Below are positions 43,671-54,073 of a stretch of 64,000 bases of DNA, piece after piece; the first letter of the stretch is position 1; each line of letters opens with the position of its first letter. The notes below the pieces were generated by a model, which saw nothing but the letters and a program-made list of their open reading frames with translations, made no database searches and was not told the origin of the DNA. A program made the position numbers and the translations under genes. Source of the DNA: Acanthosepion esculentum (Eukaryota; Mollusca; Cephalopoda; Sepiida; Sepiidae); contig OZ038478.1 of the NCBI GenBank assembly GCA_964036315.1, forward strand, positions 140,409,656 through 140,473,655. Direction: 5' to 3'.

Positions 43671-43797
43671 TACCCGCCTGAATGTCCGAGAAATTGTCAT
43701 AGAAAATATACGTGCCCCGATAGGAATCGAACTTGTTTCCTATACGGAACCGTCATATAGCCTGACATGCTTTTACCGATTTCGCCACAGAGGAACG
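43671..43797 (-). mobile_element. tRNA-derived SINE
   Basis: On the minus strand from 43797: a CTCTGTGGCGAAATCGGTAA A-box-like segment, then after about 50 nt AAGTTCGATTCCTATCGGGG (B-box-like). The tail ATGACAATTTCTCGG is shared with the SINE at 2070-2299. Pol III-transcribed SINEs depend on a LINE for movement; the partner is not identified here. Confidence 0.6.
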
Positions 43798-43852
43798 TTT
43801 CGGTTAGCAATGTCGATTTTACTGTTTCTAACTGAAACGCTCCTCTCTGGCT
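43787..43852. repeat. short inverted repeat beside SINE
   Basis: AGAGGAACGTTTCGGTTAG is complementary, with two or three mismatches, to CTAACTGAAACGCTCCTCT across a 20-bp loop. It overlaps the SINE's 5' end, so it may be a truncated second SINE head in opposite orientation. Confidence 0.55.
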
Positions 43853-44057
43853 CTATATATTTTGGAAGTTAATTTTAATCTTGGCGTTTTGTGTTTATCT
43901 ATTTAATGCAGACGTATGCATATATGCGAATATCTAATGAGTAAACACCATCTAATTCCTACATACGCCTACAATCAAGCCCATTTATATAATTAAAGTG
44001 ATAAATTCCAACAGTCTTATACATTTCTGAATCTGTTAATACTTTTTGCTGGACAAA

Positions 44058-44058
44058 T

Positions 44059-44093
<35 letters not shown>

Positions 44094-44119
44094 TATACAT
44101 ACATACATACATACATACA

Positions 44120-44159
<40 letters not shown>
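44058..44159. repeat. (CA)n-(CATA)n-(TA)n microsatellite
   Basis: CA 44058-44088, CATA 44093-44120, TA 44123-44159. It borders the hairpin at 44158-44278. Confidence 0.95.
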
Positions 44160-44162
<3 letters not shown>

Positions 44163-44278
44163 TAAACCTAAGGAGCCAGACAAACCTACCACGGTTTCAC
44201 CTAAGCGGATCGGCAGTCCCTGACGATCCGCTTAGTTGAAACCGTTCTATGTTTGTCTGGCTCTTAAGGTTTAATTTA
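44158..44278. repeat. near-perfect hairpin element, family 2
   Basis: Arms 44158-44212 and 44224-44278 (55 bp each) are complementary with a few mismatches (GAGCCAGACAAAC and GTTTCACCTAAGCGGATCG in the left arm) around an 11-bp loop. A (TA)n run abuts the left arm. The sequence is unrelated to hairpin family 1. Confidence 0.8.
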
Positions 44279-44505
44279 GGTTTGCTCTACTTAGCGTATC
44301 GAGCGGTTTAGTTATTTTACTCGTATCGTTTTTATTCTTTGCACTCTGAACTTGGATGCTTGACGATTACTTTCGGCTGAGGTACATGTTCTCTCTTCTT
44401 TCTTTTTTGTACCTTTTTCCCTTTAGTATTGGTTTGTTTCACAAATCAAGGCACCTAAGGTTTTCCGGACGAGTATAATTTCTCATATTTGTAAGATTAC
44501 AACTA

Positions 44506-44510
<5 letters not shown>

Positions 44511-44568
<58 letters not shown>
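44511..44568. repeat. (TA)n microsatellite
   Basis: Left border of hairpin family 1, copy 2. Confidence 0.95.
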
Positions 44569-44571
<3 letters not shown>

Positions 44572-44770
44572 ATAGAAGGCAAAACTTAGAGGCGATAGTC
44601 TGTTTCATGTTAGATGCAATCGTCAGGTCAATCGTGAGGTTGCCTGATGACTGCATCTAGCATGAAACAGAATGTCGCTTCTAAGTGTTAACTTCTATGT
44701 TCCCTTTTATATTTACACACGCTCTATCTCTAATATTGAGCACTTTATCCCATAAATAATGCACACTTTC

Positions 44771-44776
<6 letters not shown>
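44569..44776. repeat. hairpin element, family 1, copy 2
   Basis: Arms 44569-44628 and 44642-44701 are complementary with scattered mismatches. The arm sequence is the same as at 5482-5604, and the right shoulder (44702-44776, CTCTATCTCTAATATTGAGC) is the inverse of 5407-5481. TA arrays lie on both sides. Confidence 0.8.

Positions 44777-44827
<51 letters not shown>
44777..44827. repeat. (TA)n microsatellite
   Basis: Separates hairpin family 1 copy 2 from the 5' LTR that begins at 44828. Confidence 0.95.
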
Positions 44828-44833
<6 letters not shown>

Positions 44834-45296
44834 GACACCGATACTTCCCTACATCATGGACTCTTCCAGTACTATATTATTATGTGAATTATGGGAGGAG
44901 TAGTACCAGAAATGTGCAGCCGCGTGTTCTGCTGTCGAACTCTCTGTTTGTCAGAGAGGAACTCGGACGAGGCTTTGCCGCAGAGCAAAGTTTCATCCCG
45001 GAAGGTAGACAGTCCCTGAACTCGTGTATACGAGTTGTAAATGGGCATATTTTTGGCAGAGCCTATGGGCTCGGTAAGCTCATGCTAAACCGGCCTTGTG
45101 TCACATTCGACAAGTGTGTGTGTGTGTGGGAGGATTGTTAAATATACCAGTAATGCGCAGCCGCGTACGATACCAATATCAGGCACCACTGGATAGTAAG
45201 CTCTGCTTACACTATTCTTTGCAACCTTTCTGTTTAATATATCTTTCTTACCTCCATTCCGTGTTTTCCTTCCGTGGCCCCTACTTCGGGTCCACA
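44828..45296 (+). repeat. 5' LTR (469 bp, with insertion)
   Basis: Aligns end to end with the 3' LTR except for about 240 extra bases. The extra segment (44926-45144) is bounded by a 22-bp direct repeat, TACCAG(A/T)AATG(T/C)GCAGCC at 44904-44925 and 45145-45166, that occurs once in the 3' LTR. The layout is that of an insertion with target duplication. Confidence 0.8.
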
Positions 45297-45987
45297 TCTG
45301 TGGCGACAGAGGATTCGAGACACGCACCCACACCGAAAACCCAAAGCCCCAGTCCCACATCAGTGGCGACAGAGGACTCGTTTAACACCACTGGTTACCA
45401 CTACAGTGTTAAACAAGAATTTGAGCTGACATTACTACATCAGCGAACGAAATGAGAAACCAAGTATCGAGAACGACTGCTTACAAAAACCCAGCTTGTG
45501 AACAAAACAAACAGACAAACTCAAGAGCTCGAAGTTCTACGATTGACTCAAGTTCTAAAAAACTATTCACCAAGTCGCGCATTTAATAAAGTGTTAATAA
45601 TGTTATGAAATTTATTTGAATTCCTATAAATCTTGTGCATAAAATTACCCTCCCCTCAAGTTGATTGAGGTGAGTTTTTTTCTAAAAAAAAATCCTAAGC
45701 AAAAGAAGGAAAAAAAATTCAATGTATTTATTTTTTTTGCTGTCTAAGTGATATTTTTCTCCCCACATTTCTAAAAAAAATATAAGTGTGGAGAAAATTT
45801 AAATGGTCACATTGAAATTAACGGAACAATGGTATGTCGAAAGATCTATACTAGTAAGTAGTTCTTATTAATTTTATTAATTGACTACTAGATTTGGTAC
45901 ATAGGTTTTCAAAGCAAAAGTAATTGCTGTTATTTATTTATTTCTGTTTTGTGTGTTCTTCATTACTTTTCTACATATTATCTAAAT
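45297..45987 (+). promoter_or_regulatory. LTR element leader with primer-binding-site candidate
   Basis: TGGCGACAGAGGATTCGA begins at about 45301, four bases after the LTR, the expected place for a tRNA primer site. The words TGGCGACAGAGGA recur at about 45363. The priming tRNA is uncertain: the CGCCA end fits several tRNAs, serine being one possibility. Confidence 0.5.
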
Positions 45988-46395
45988 ATGGAAGAATTCC
46001 AAAAAATAATTGTCCAAATGTTAAAGGTCCAGATGGACCACCAACAAAAATCAGATGAAAGACAGCAGAAATTGGAAGAAAGATTCCTCAAATTACAGTC
46101 GGACCAACAAACAGAAAAGAAACTTCAACAACAAAAAAAGCGAAGAAAGACAGAAACTCCACCAACAAAAACCAGACGAAAGACAGCAACAATTGTTTAT
46201 GGAGTTACATAAACAGCAAATAGAATTCCAACAATTTACACCTCAAAAAACAGAACTACAGCAAAAACATCTTGAAGAATTACTTGTAAATTCATATAAC
46301 GTCTCTAAAAACTCTGAAAAAGATACGACATTTTCCCAGAGTACAATCTACAACTCGATTGAAACATTCGAATACGTACAAGAAAATTCAGATAA
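45988..46395 (+). pseudogene. gag-like glutamine/lysine-rich region
   Basis: ATG at 45988 (MEEFQKIIVQMLKVQMDHQQ). Gln/Lys/Glu-rich repeats suggest a coiled coil, with a frame change near 46200. No zinc knuckle is visible. It is assigned as gag only because of position. Confidence 0.45.
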
Positions 46396-47340
46396 CCTAT
46401 TCGGAACAGATTGGATAGAAAAACTCAATCTATGGGATTGCCCAATGAGCATTTTTTACCGAAAAATAAAAAGTACAACGTCCAATTCGGAAAATCTCAA
46501 AAAGGAACTCAAAACAACAATTTCCCCAGGTTGTTTTCTGGCGCCCTTGGGAAATGTTCTAAATTTAAAGGTAACTTCAGGGTGATGGACGGTGAAAGAC
46601 CAGTTGTCAAAAAGAAACGGAATGTCCCTTTCGCTGCTCTAGAGCAGTACAACAAAGAATTATATAGACTCGAACGGGGGGTATTCTATCAAAAACAGAT
46701 TTTAGCGAATGTGCAGCACCTACGGTCTATGTCAAAAAAAGTCCAACCAAATACGAGTATGCGCAGATTTTTCAACAGGGCTAAACGATGCTTTGTAGGA
46801 TCATCATTATCCCATTCCAAGCCCTGAAGAACTCTTCAACAAATTGAATGGCGGAAAAATATTTTCAAAAATAAACCTCTCAGATGCATACCTTCAGATG
46901 GAGGTGGATGAAGAGAGTTTTAAATTGCTCTGAATAAACACCCATAAATGTCTGTACAAATATAACAGACTGGCTTTTGGGGTCAAGGTTGCGCCTGCAA
47001 TCTTTCAGAAGGTCATGGACGCCATGCTGGGCGACCTTGACTACGCAACAGCCTATTTGGATCATATACTGGTGACCATATAATAAACGAATTCAAGAAG
47101 TTACAAGAATACGGGCTCAAGGTTAAGGAAGCAAAGGGTGATGTTTTCTTACCAGAGATCAAATACTTAGGTCACATTATAAATAGAGAGGGTCGTCGGT
47201 CGGATCCAGAAAGAGACAATGCAATCAGAAACATGCCGGCTCCAGTTAACGTTCAATCGTTACAAAGCTTCCTCGGCCTTGCTAACTTCTACCAAGGTTT
47301 CATTAAGAACATGCAGAATATTAGGGGACCTCTCAACGAA
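46396..47340 (+). pseudogene. gypsy-type protease end and reverse transcriptase, broken
   Basis: In order: a GTDWIEKLNLWDCP block typical of the protease-RT linker, a VPFAALEQ block, the palm motif NLSDAYLQM (about 46872-46900), AFGVKVAPAIFQ, and YLDH at 47052-47063 where active enzymes have YLDD. Then come YLGHII and SFLGLANFYQ. The catalytic Asp-to-His change plus frameshifts (near 46730 and 47082) make this inactive. Confidence 0.8.
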
Positions 47341-47835
47341 CTTTAAAAAAAGGATAAAGCATGGGTATGGACCCCAGAATGCCAAGACGCATTCGAGAAG
47401 ATCAAGAAAACACTTACTTCGGATCTTTCTTTCACCCACTACGACCCTAATCTCGACATAATAATCGCAAGTGATGCAAGCCCATACGTGCTTGAATTCT
47501 CCACAAACTGCCAGATGGTTCGCGAAAATCCATAGCACACGCATCTAGATCTTTACTACCATCAGAGAAACAATTTTCCCAAATAGAGAAAGAAGCTCTA
47601 GGGATAATATTCGCCGTCACTAAGTTCCATCGATACCGACATGAAAGACGGTTCATACTGCAAACGGACCATAAACCTCTAATAACAATTTTTGGTTCCA
47701 AGAAACGCCTACCGGTCTATACGGCGAATAGATTACTTCTTTGGGGAACGATTCTTTTGAATTACAATTTTAAGATCGATTTCCTAAAATCTAAAAGTAT
47801 TTGTCATTCGGACAGTTTTTGGCGACTCATTTAAA
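47341..47835 (+). pseudogene. gypsy-type RNase H, broken
   Basis: IIIASDASPY (first catalytic Asp retained, about 47457-47486), EKQFSQIEKEALGI (about 47566-47607) and LQTDHKPL (about 47658-47680) are visible in different frames, with frameshifts between. It would degrade the RNA strand during reverse transcription. Confidence 0.75.
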
Positions 47836-49134
47836 AAAATACGAAAGTTTTTGAAGACTCCATCATTGCTACACTAAGGACGAATTATGAAATCAAATAT
47901 ATGATTGCGAATACAATTAGAGAACTCCCAGTTATATTGGCCGAAATAAAAAGGGAGTCTCGAGAGGATGAATTCATCCAAAGTATCAAAAACAAAATTC
48001 GAAACAAAGACCTAAATGTGCCTGAAGTTTTCTCTCTCTGTGAGGATGTTCTATTGTATAATGAACGAGTAGTCATTCCAAATAGCCTACAAAGAAAAAT
48101 CCTTAAGGATTTTCACATGGGACATCCGAGGAAAAGCCGTACGAAAAGCCTCATGCGCTGCTACGTATATTGGCCAAATATGTACAAAGACATAGCAGAC
48201 ATGATAGAATATTGTAAGGGATGCGTACTTGCAGCAAAATCTCCGACCTCGACGTACAAATCATGGCCAAACACAGACCCTCCATTACAGAGAATGCGTG
48301 GATTTTTCAGGGCCACTAGACAACATGTACTACCCTATTTTTGTGGATAGACACTCAAAATGGCATGGGGTCCTGCAATGTAAAAACAAAACAACCACCA
48401 CCTGCACGATCGGATTTTTACATGAGCTATTCGCGCATTTTGGCGTGGTAGATTTTGTAGTGACTGATAACGGCACTTAATTCCCATAAAGTGAATTCAG
48501 AGACTTTTGCAAGTCGGATCAAATGGACCACATTACTACGCCTCAGTATCACCCCAGGTCGAACGGTGAGGCCGAGAGGTTCGTGGACACTCTAAAAAGA
48601 GCTTTAAAAAAAGGCACTAGGTACAGCGACGGATAGAGCATTACAACAGTTTCTGAAGGTGTATAGGATAACCCCTAATCCTAACACGCCCATGGGACGC
48701 TGACCTGCAGAAACAATGTTCGCAAGAAAAATCAAGTCCGTCTTTGGTAAACTCATTCCACGGCAAGCGAAGTTCAAGAAAACCGTCTCGCTCCCTAAGA
48801 AATATTTTAATCCTGGAGAAAAATCCTTTTTAAGGCTTACAAAAACAACATAACATGATGGGAAGTAGGCAACATCAAACAGAGAATTGGTGAACTGGTC
48901 TATATTGTCCAGGGACCGAAAACTACCCACAAACGCCATATGAACCAGCTCAGGAAATGCCGTTTGAAGGAAACTGAGGAATCACCACAAAATATCTGCG
49001 AAGAGCCGATCGACGTAATATTCGAGCATTTCGTTCTTGACACACCTCAAGTCTCTGCGGAAATACAACGCTCGGGGTGAAAGAGAAAATTTACTCAACC
49101 ACTCGACGTGAATCCCAAGAGGAAGAGGCATTAA
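47836..49134 (+). pseudogene. gypsy-type integrase, broken
   Basis: A 149-codon frame (47901-48350) holds the N-terminal HHCC zinc domain (HMGHPRK, then YCKGC). The core then continues in other frames: VDRHSKW (about 48342-48362), VTDNGT followed by a stop (about 48459-48480), and NGEAERFV (about 48563-48586). These carry the three acidic residues of the DDE triad. A C-terminal block VYIVQGPKTTHKRHMNQLRK ends near 48960. Stops and shifts occur throughout. Confidence 0.75.
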
Positions 49135-49206
49135 CAGTTTTACTTTTTTTCCATCAAGAAAGAGAAAAAGAGAGAGAAATGAACAGGAAAACTCTTGGAA
49201 GGGGGG

Positions 49207-49440
49207 TGTTGTGAGACCGATACCTCCCTACATCATGGACTCTTCCAGTACTATATAATTATGGGAATAATGGGAGGAGTAGCACCAGTAATGCGCAGCC
49301 GCGTACGATACCAATATCGAACACCACTAGATAGTAAGCTCTGCTTACATTATTCTTTGTAACTTTTCTGTTTAATATATCTTTCTTACCTCTAACCCGT
49401 GTTCATGTTTTCCTTCCGTGGCCCCTACTTCGGGTCCACA
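49207..49440 (+). repeat. 3' LTR (234 bp)
   Basis: TGTTGTGA...GGGTCCACA. It matches the 5' LTR with several substitutions, so the insertion is not recent, and lacks the 5' LTR insertion. Confidence 0.85.
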
Positions 49441-49441
49441 T

Positions 49442-49471
49442 CACACACACACTCACATACGTACACACACT

Positions 49472-49521
<50 letters not shown>
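49442..49521. repeat. (CA)n-(TA)n microsatellite
   Basis: Directly abuts the 3' LTR. Confidence 0.95.
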
Positions 49522-49526
<5 letters not shown>

Positions 49527-49896
49527 TAGAGCTGGATATATTTCGCCCGATTTGCGATGCATTTATATTTTGTCAGGAAAAAAATAACCTTACAGAGATG
49601 AAATATCTTCTCTATTTGAATATTTTATGATAACTTTCTGTTTTTTTTGTTATTGCTTTCTGACTTTAATATTTGCCTAGTTACTACCATTTCAGAATAG
49701 TTTTTGAAAAAAGGAAATAAAATATAAATAAGATAATTATTGGTTTTCTCTCCTTGCTGGGTGGGAAATAAGGAAGAAGGAGTCAGCCTTTGTAGAACCT
49801 GGATAGTGTTTTGTCTAATAAAAATGTAATAAAAGATGTAGGAAATATATTCGTTAAAAACATACACAAACACTTCTGCTCATCAAGCACTAACCA
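49522..49896. other. no recognisable feature
   Basis: AT-rich with minus-strand hydrophobic frames of low complexity. Confidence 0.4.
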
Positions 49897-50805
49897 CAAG
49901 ATATTCAGCAGAAACAAAAAAAAGTATGTAAATAATACAAATGTAACTGCGAATGAATATATAAGAATATGTAAATGCAATAATAATAATTAACAAATAA
50001 TTAATTAATTAATAATACATAATTAATACTAAAGTAAGATATAACAAATACATCGAGTCAGTTGCATCATCCACCGTAAGAAATGTTGATTCCCTGTGCC
50101 GAGCCAGGAACTTTTTCTCCCCGGAATCGATCCTCCAAGTCTATAAATCGACCATTGGCCCTTGCATGGAGTATTGCTGACATATATGGTCTGGGGCCCC
50201 TGATGGTTGCCTCTGGGTTCTTCATAAGATCCAGAAACGGATATGCAATGTGATTGGCCCTGATCTGTCATCTCGTCTGCAGTCGCTCTCTCACAGACGC
50301 GATGTTGCATCGCTCTGCCTTTTCTACAAGTACTTTCACGGTAATTGCTCCGAGGAGTTGCTTTCGCTTGTCCCTAGGCCTTATGAATTTAAACGTCCTA
50401 CGAGGCTGGCATCCCGTTCCCACCCCTTCAGCGTTGAAACTGTTAGATGTAGACGTCTCTTCTACTCCAATATCTTCATGTCTCGCACATCTCGCCTATG
50501 GAACTCCCTTCCCTATTACTGTTTCCCTGATAAATACAATCTCCATCGGTTTAAGTGTAGCGTCAATCGTCATCTCCAGTTGCCTTGATCTATCCACTTC
50601 CCTTCTCCACATCCTTTCATCTTTCATTCCTATCTGCTCTCCCTCCAAATCTTCTGTAACCCCTTTGCCTTGATCGACCCTCCGTCTTTCTCTTTCTCCA
50701 CATCCTCTCCTTTACCACTCCTATCTGCTCTTCCTCCATCCCTTCTGTACCCCCATGCGTGATAGTGGCCTCCAGCCTTGCTTGGGGTGATACGCTTTAA
50801 AAAAA
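49897..50805 (+). mobile_element. jockey/CR1-like LINE 3' fragment, duplicated unit U1
   Basis: A 5' flank of about 150 bp (ATTCAGCAGAAAC and onward), the RT C-terminal coding segment (about 50090-50588), a CT-rich 3' UTR and a terminal CTTGCTTGGGGTGATA plus A-run. Unit U2 at 51296-52147 has the same flank and body, so the pair arose by duplication of a locus rather than by two independent insertions. Confidence 0.7.
50090..50588 (+). pseudogene. LINE reverse transcriptase C-terminus (U1)
   Basis: Readable blocks: NFFSPESILQVYKSTI, a stop in YC*HIW, LSHRRDVASLCLFYKYFHG, EFKRPTRLASRSHP and LWNSLPYYCFPDKYNL. They form the last about 165 residues of a jockey/CR1-type ORF2. The frame is open from 50250 to 50588 only. 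Confidence 0.7.
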
Positions 50806-51297
50806 AAGTATTATTGTATTATTGAATACTTGTAAAGCATTACAACATCTTACTCGAATATAGTCGATGCCAACCAAATTCTATCGTTTGAGTAAGAGCA
50901 TATATTACGTTTCACTCATGACTCAAACTAGTATTTATACTATCAATGAACTTACTAATTAATAATTCCGATAGTAGTCATATAATTTACAGTAGTTATA
51001 TTTATTGTAAGAATTATTTTGCGAAATGTAGTATGTTTTGTGTTATTACAAGCATTTTTGCAGCCGAAATATTTTAAGACCTACTTCATATACACTATCC
51101 ATTTGGAAAAAAGAATGTTTCTTTTTTTTACGTTAAGACAAACCAAGAAACATTATTAAACAGAAAATAGCAATATTTGACTCGCATTTTCCGCGACTTA
51201 GATTTTTATCCGAATTTATGTTTCTGTTAACTCCGTAGATCTCAATGTAAGATTTAGGCCATAGACTTATGACTGGAGTTACTCGTAACACGTCCAA
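50806..51297. repeat. low-copy dispersed repeat R, copy 2
   Basis: Matches 5803-6352 in the same orientation with two deletions. It lies exactly between LINE units U1 and U2. Confidence 0.85.
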
Positions 51298-52147
51298 AAT
51301 ATTCAGCAGAAACTAAAACAAGTATGTAAATAAAAAAAAGTAACTGCGACTGTATATATAAACATATGTAAATGCAATAATAATAATAAAAAAAAATTAA
51401 TTAATTAATAGCCACCGCAAAGAAAGTTGGTTCTCTGTGCCGAGCCAGGAAATTTTTTCTCTCCTGAATCGATACTTCAAGTCTATAAATCGACCATTCG
51501 CCCTTGCATGGATTATTGCTGCCATATATGGTCTGGAGCCCCTGCTGTTTGCCTCGGGGTCCTTGATAAGATCCAGAGACGGATAGGCAATGTGATTGGC
51601 CCTGATCTGTCAACTCGTCTGCAGTCGCTCTCTCACAGACGCGATGTTGCCTCGCTCTGCCTTTTTTACAAATACTTCCACGGTAATTGCTCTGAGGAGT
51701 TGCGTTCGCTTGTCTCCAGGCCTCGTGAATTTAAACGCCCCACCAGGCTGGCATCCTGCTTCCACCCCTACACCGTGGAAACTGTTAGATGTAGACGTCT
51801 CTTCTACTCCAATAGCTTCATGTCTCGCTCATCCCGCCTATCGAACTCCCTTCCCTACTACTGTTCCCCTGACAAATACAATCTCCAACGGTTTAAGTGT
51901 AGCGTCAATCGACATCTCCAGTTGCCTTGATCTATCAGCTTCCCTTCTCCACATCCTTTCTTTTCTCATTCCTATCTGCTCTCGCTCCGGATCTCTTGTG
52001 GCCCCCTTGCCTTGATCGACACACTGTCTTTCTCTTCTTCCTCATTCCCTTCATTGCCACTCCAACCTGCTCTTCCTCCAACCCTTCTTTAACCCCTTGC
52101 GCGATAGTGGCCTCTGGCCTTGCTTGGGGCGATATGATTAAAAAAAA
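51296..52147 (+). mobile_element. jockey/CR1-like LINE 3' fragment, duplicated unit U2
   Basis: Same flank and body as U1, with a longer open coding segment. A word found just before the LINE in U1 (about 50010-50040, TACATAATTAATACTAAAGT) recurs just after the A-run here (about 52149-52175). This suggests the original insertion's target duplication has been split between the two units. Confidence 0.7.
51427..51930 (+). pseudogene. LINE reverse transcriptase C-terminus (U2)
   Basis: 167-codon open segment: PESILQVYKSTIRPCMDYCC, LDKIQRRIGNVIGPD, LSHRRDVASLCLFYKYFHG, ending CSVNRHLQLP with a stop at 51928-51930. The catalytic palm lies upstream and is absent, so this is a 5'-truncated copy despite the open frame. 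Confidence 0.75.
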
Positions 52148-52505
52148 ATACATAATAAATACTAAGGTAAGATATAGCCACATTTGGAACACACATTCTA
52201 CTCAATAACCTCACGAATAATTTTAAACATTTTAACTACCCAACAATAGCGATGAGGATAATACATCAGACTTTACTACCCACAATGCATCACTGACAAA
52301 CATATATAAATAGTCGAGCCAAAACACAACACACATCGTTTGAATATTCTGTCGAAGTATGAAACAGACTGTTACTACTTGGTGTTGACCTCAGTATCCA
52401 ATTTTTTATTTACATATTCTCTTTCTCTGCTCTGGGCAGGTTTTCTCATGAATATAGCTTACCTTAAGTCTATATTTTTAAAGTGTTAATATTTAACATT
52501 ATTTT

Positions 52506-52508
<3 letters not shown>
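52148..52508. repeat. flank with partial copy of hairpin family 1
   Basis: About 52357-52415 resembles the right arm of hairpin family 1 (ATGAAACAGACTGTTACTAC, then GTGTTGACCTCA and TATTTACATA). No matching left arm is seen. The rest is unassigned. Confidence 0.45.

Positions 52509-52533
<25 letters not shown>
52509..52533. repeat. (ATCT)n microsatellite
   Basis: Six to seven ATCT units. Confidence 0.9.
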
Positions 52534-52536
<3 letters not shown>

Positions 52537-52638
52537 TGATGTTTGTATGACTTTTTTCCATTGTAGGCTAAAAATGTTCTAGGTAATAACTATATTTGTA
52601 CCCCTATAGAACCAGAGAGACCTTTGCAATAGAATATA

Positions 52639-52639
<1 letters not shown>

Positions 52640-52695
<56 letters not shown>
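52640..52695. repeat. (TA)n microsatellite
   Basis: TA dinucleotides with one ACATA interruption. Confidence 0.95.
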
Positions 52696-52699
<4 letters not shown>

Positions 52700-52898
52700 A
52701 ACTTTATTTCAATACTGTATAAGCTCCTGATCCTTAGCTATCATCAATTAATGATGAACATGTCATTTTCGTTTATGATCAATTACATCACGATTCTTCT
52801 GTTAAGCTTGGAGAGTAATTATACATTCTTATTGCTCAAAATAGTGTCCAATAGAGTTATAAAATCCTCTGAGAATTCCAGTAAGATATCTTTAATCG

Positions 52899-52936
52899 TT
52901 TGTAAGATAAAACGGTTCGAATCTTACACGATTTGG
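52899..52936. repeat. short hairpin
   Basis: TTTGTAAGAT pairs with ATCTTACA around a 12-nt loop. It lies between two TA arrays (52640-52695, 53010-53044). Confidence 0.5.
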
Positions 52937-53006
52937 ACAATTTTGCTTTTATACCCGGTATATATGTCAATTTTGCAGTTATACTCGGTATATATGACAT
53001 ATATAT

Positions 53007-53009
<3 letters not shown>

Positions 53010-53081
<72 letters not shown>
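53010..53081. repeat. (TA)n-(GA)n microsatellite
   Basis: TA from about 53010 to 53044, GA from 53060 to 53081. Confidence 0.95.
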
Positions 53082-53082
<1 letters not shown>

Positions 53083-53831
53083 TCCAAATGAAGAGAATGA
53101 ACAAAAAGATTTAGAATCAGCAGTTCTCAAGCATTTATGCTTTAAAATAAGTACTTAATACAAACTTAGAGCATAATATTTTAATAATATGTTTATTAAA
53201 TATATTTTACATTGTTACACGGAAATTTCTGTTTGGAGGCATAAATTTATATTTATTTCGTCATCAGGCAATGTTCGGTAACTTTCTAATAAAAACTATT
53301 TACATTTGAAAATAGAAAACAATATGTTTGCTTAATAAAGGTGGAGGATGAGGATATCCAGATACTCGTTTAGTTCGGTAAAACATTCTTCACTTTAACC
53401 ATAGTAAATGAAAGTTGATTATTTATATTTAACGATGAACACATTAGCCGCACCAATCGAGGAATTCCTGTATATGCATATACTTCTGGTTACGATTGCT
53501 GAATACTAAGACGAAAATAGGTTTTGATTCGTATTCAGCACTGTTTCTTGCCACTGAAATATTACAGAACAAACACTCGATAAATCTTTTAATTTATCTT
53601 TGTACAAATAGTTTCAAAAACCAACAACTATCTAAACTAACACGCACTAGTGTCTGTTTGTCCCTCTATCTTTTTATCTCTCTCTCTTTCCCTCGCTCTC
53701 TCCCTCTTTGTCTCTCTCTTTCTCCCAATATATACATATATATATCCAAGAATAGGATTGGTATATACGGTATAAATTCCAATAACCAACAAATACTATT
53801 CCTATAAAAGTGCCCAATACAGATAGATCAA
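53082..53831. other. no recognisable feature
   Basis: AT-rich with a CT-rich patch near 53670-53725. The 103-codon frame 53496-53807 has no motif. Confidence 0.4.
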
Positions 53832-53989
53832 ATATAATTATTTATTCAAAAATTATAACATAAATATGTTATAAAATCACTACAAAAAAGACTTTTTGCT
53901 TCAACACTTCTGCTGTCTTATCAAGTAATGATTTTGAATGTAGAATAATCGGTTAAATTATAACATGTTTGTTATAATTTTCGAATAAA

Positions 53990-53998
<9 letters not shown>
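53832..53998. repeat. inverted-repeat element bordered by (TA)n
   Basis: Arm 53832-53875 (TATAATTATTTATTCAAAAA and onward) is complementary to 53955-53998 with few mismatches. Each arm also contains an inner ATTATAAC/GTTATAA mini-palindrome. The core is about 80 bp. A long TA array follows directly. Confidence 0.7.
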
Positions 53999-54072
<74 letters not shown>

Positions 54073-54073
54073 A
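53995..54073. repeat. (TA)n-(TG)n microsatellite
   Basis: TA to about 54052, then TG to 54073. Confidence 0.95.

Larger units (their letters stand above)
44828..49440 (+). mobile_element. Ty3/gypsy-type LTR retrotransposon, decayed
   Basis: A TG...CA 5' LTR (44828-45296), leader, gag-like region, and pol in the order protease-linker, RT, RNase H, integrase (the Ty3/gypsy order), then a polypurine tract GGAAGGGGGG (49197-49206) and a 3' LTR (49207-49440). No target-site duplication is visible; microsatellite sits at both outer edges. Many frameshifts and stops are present. Confidence 0.85.
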
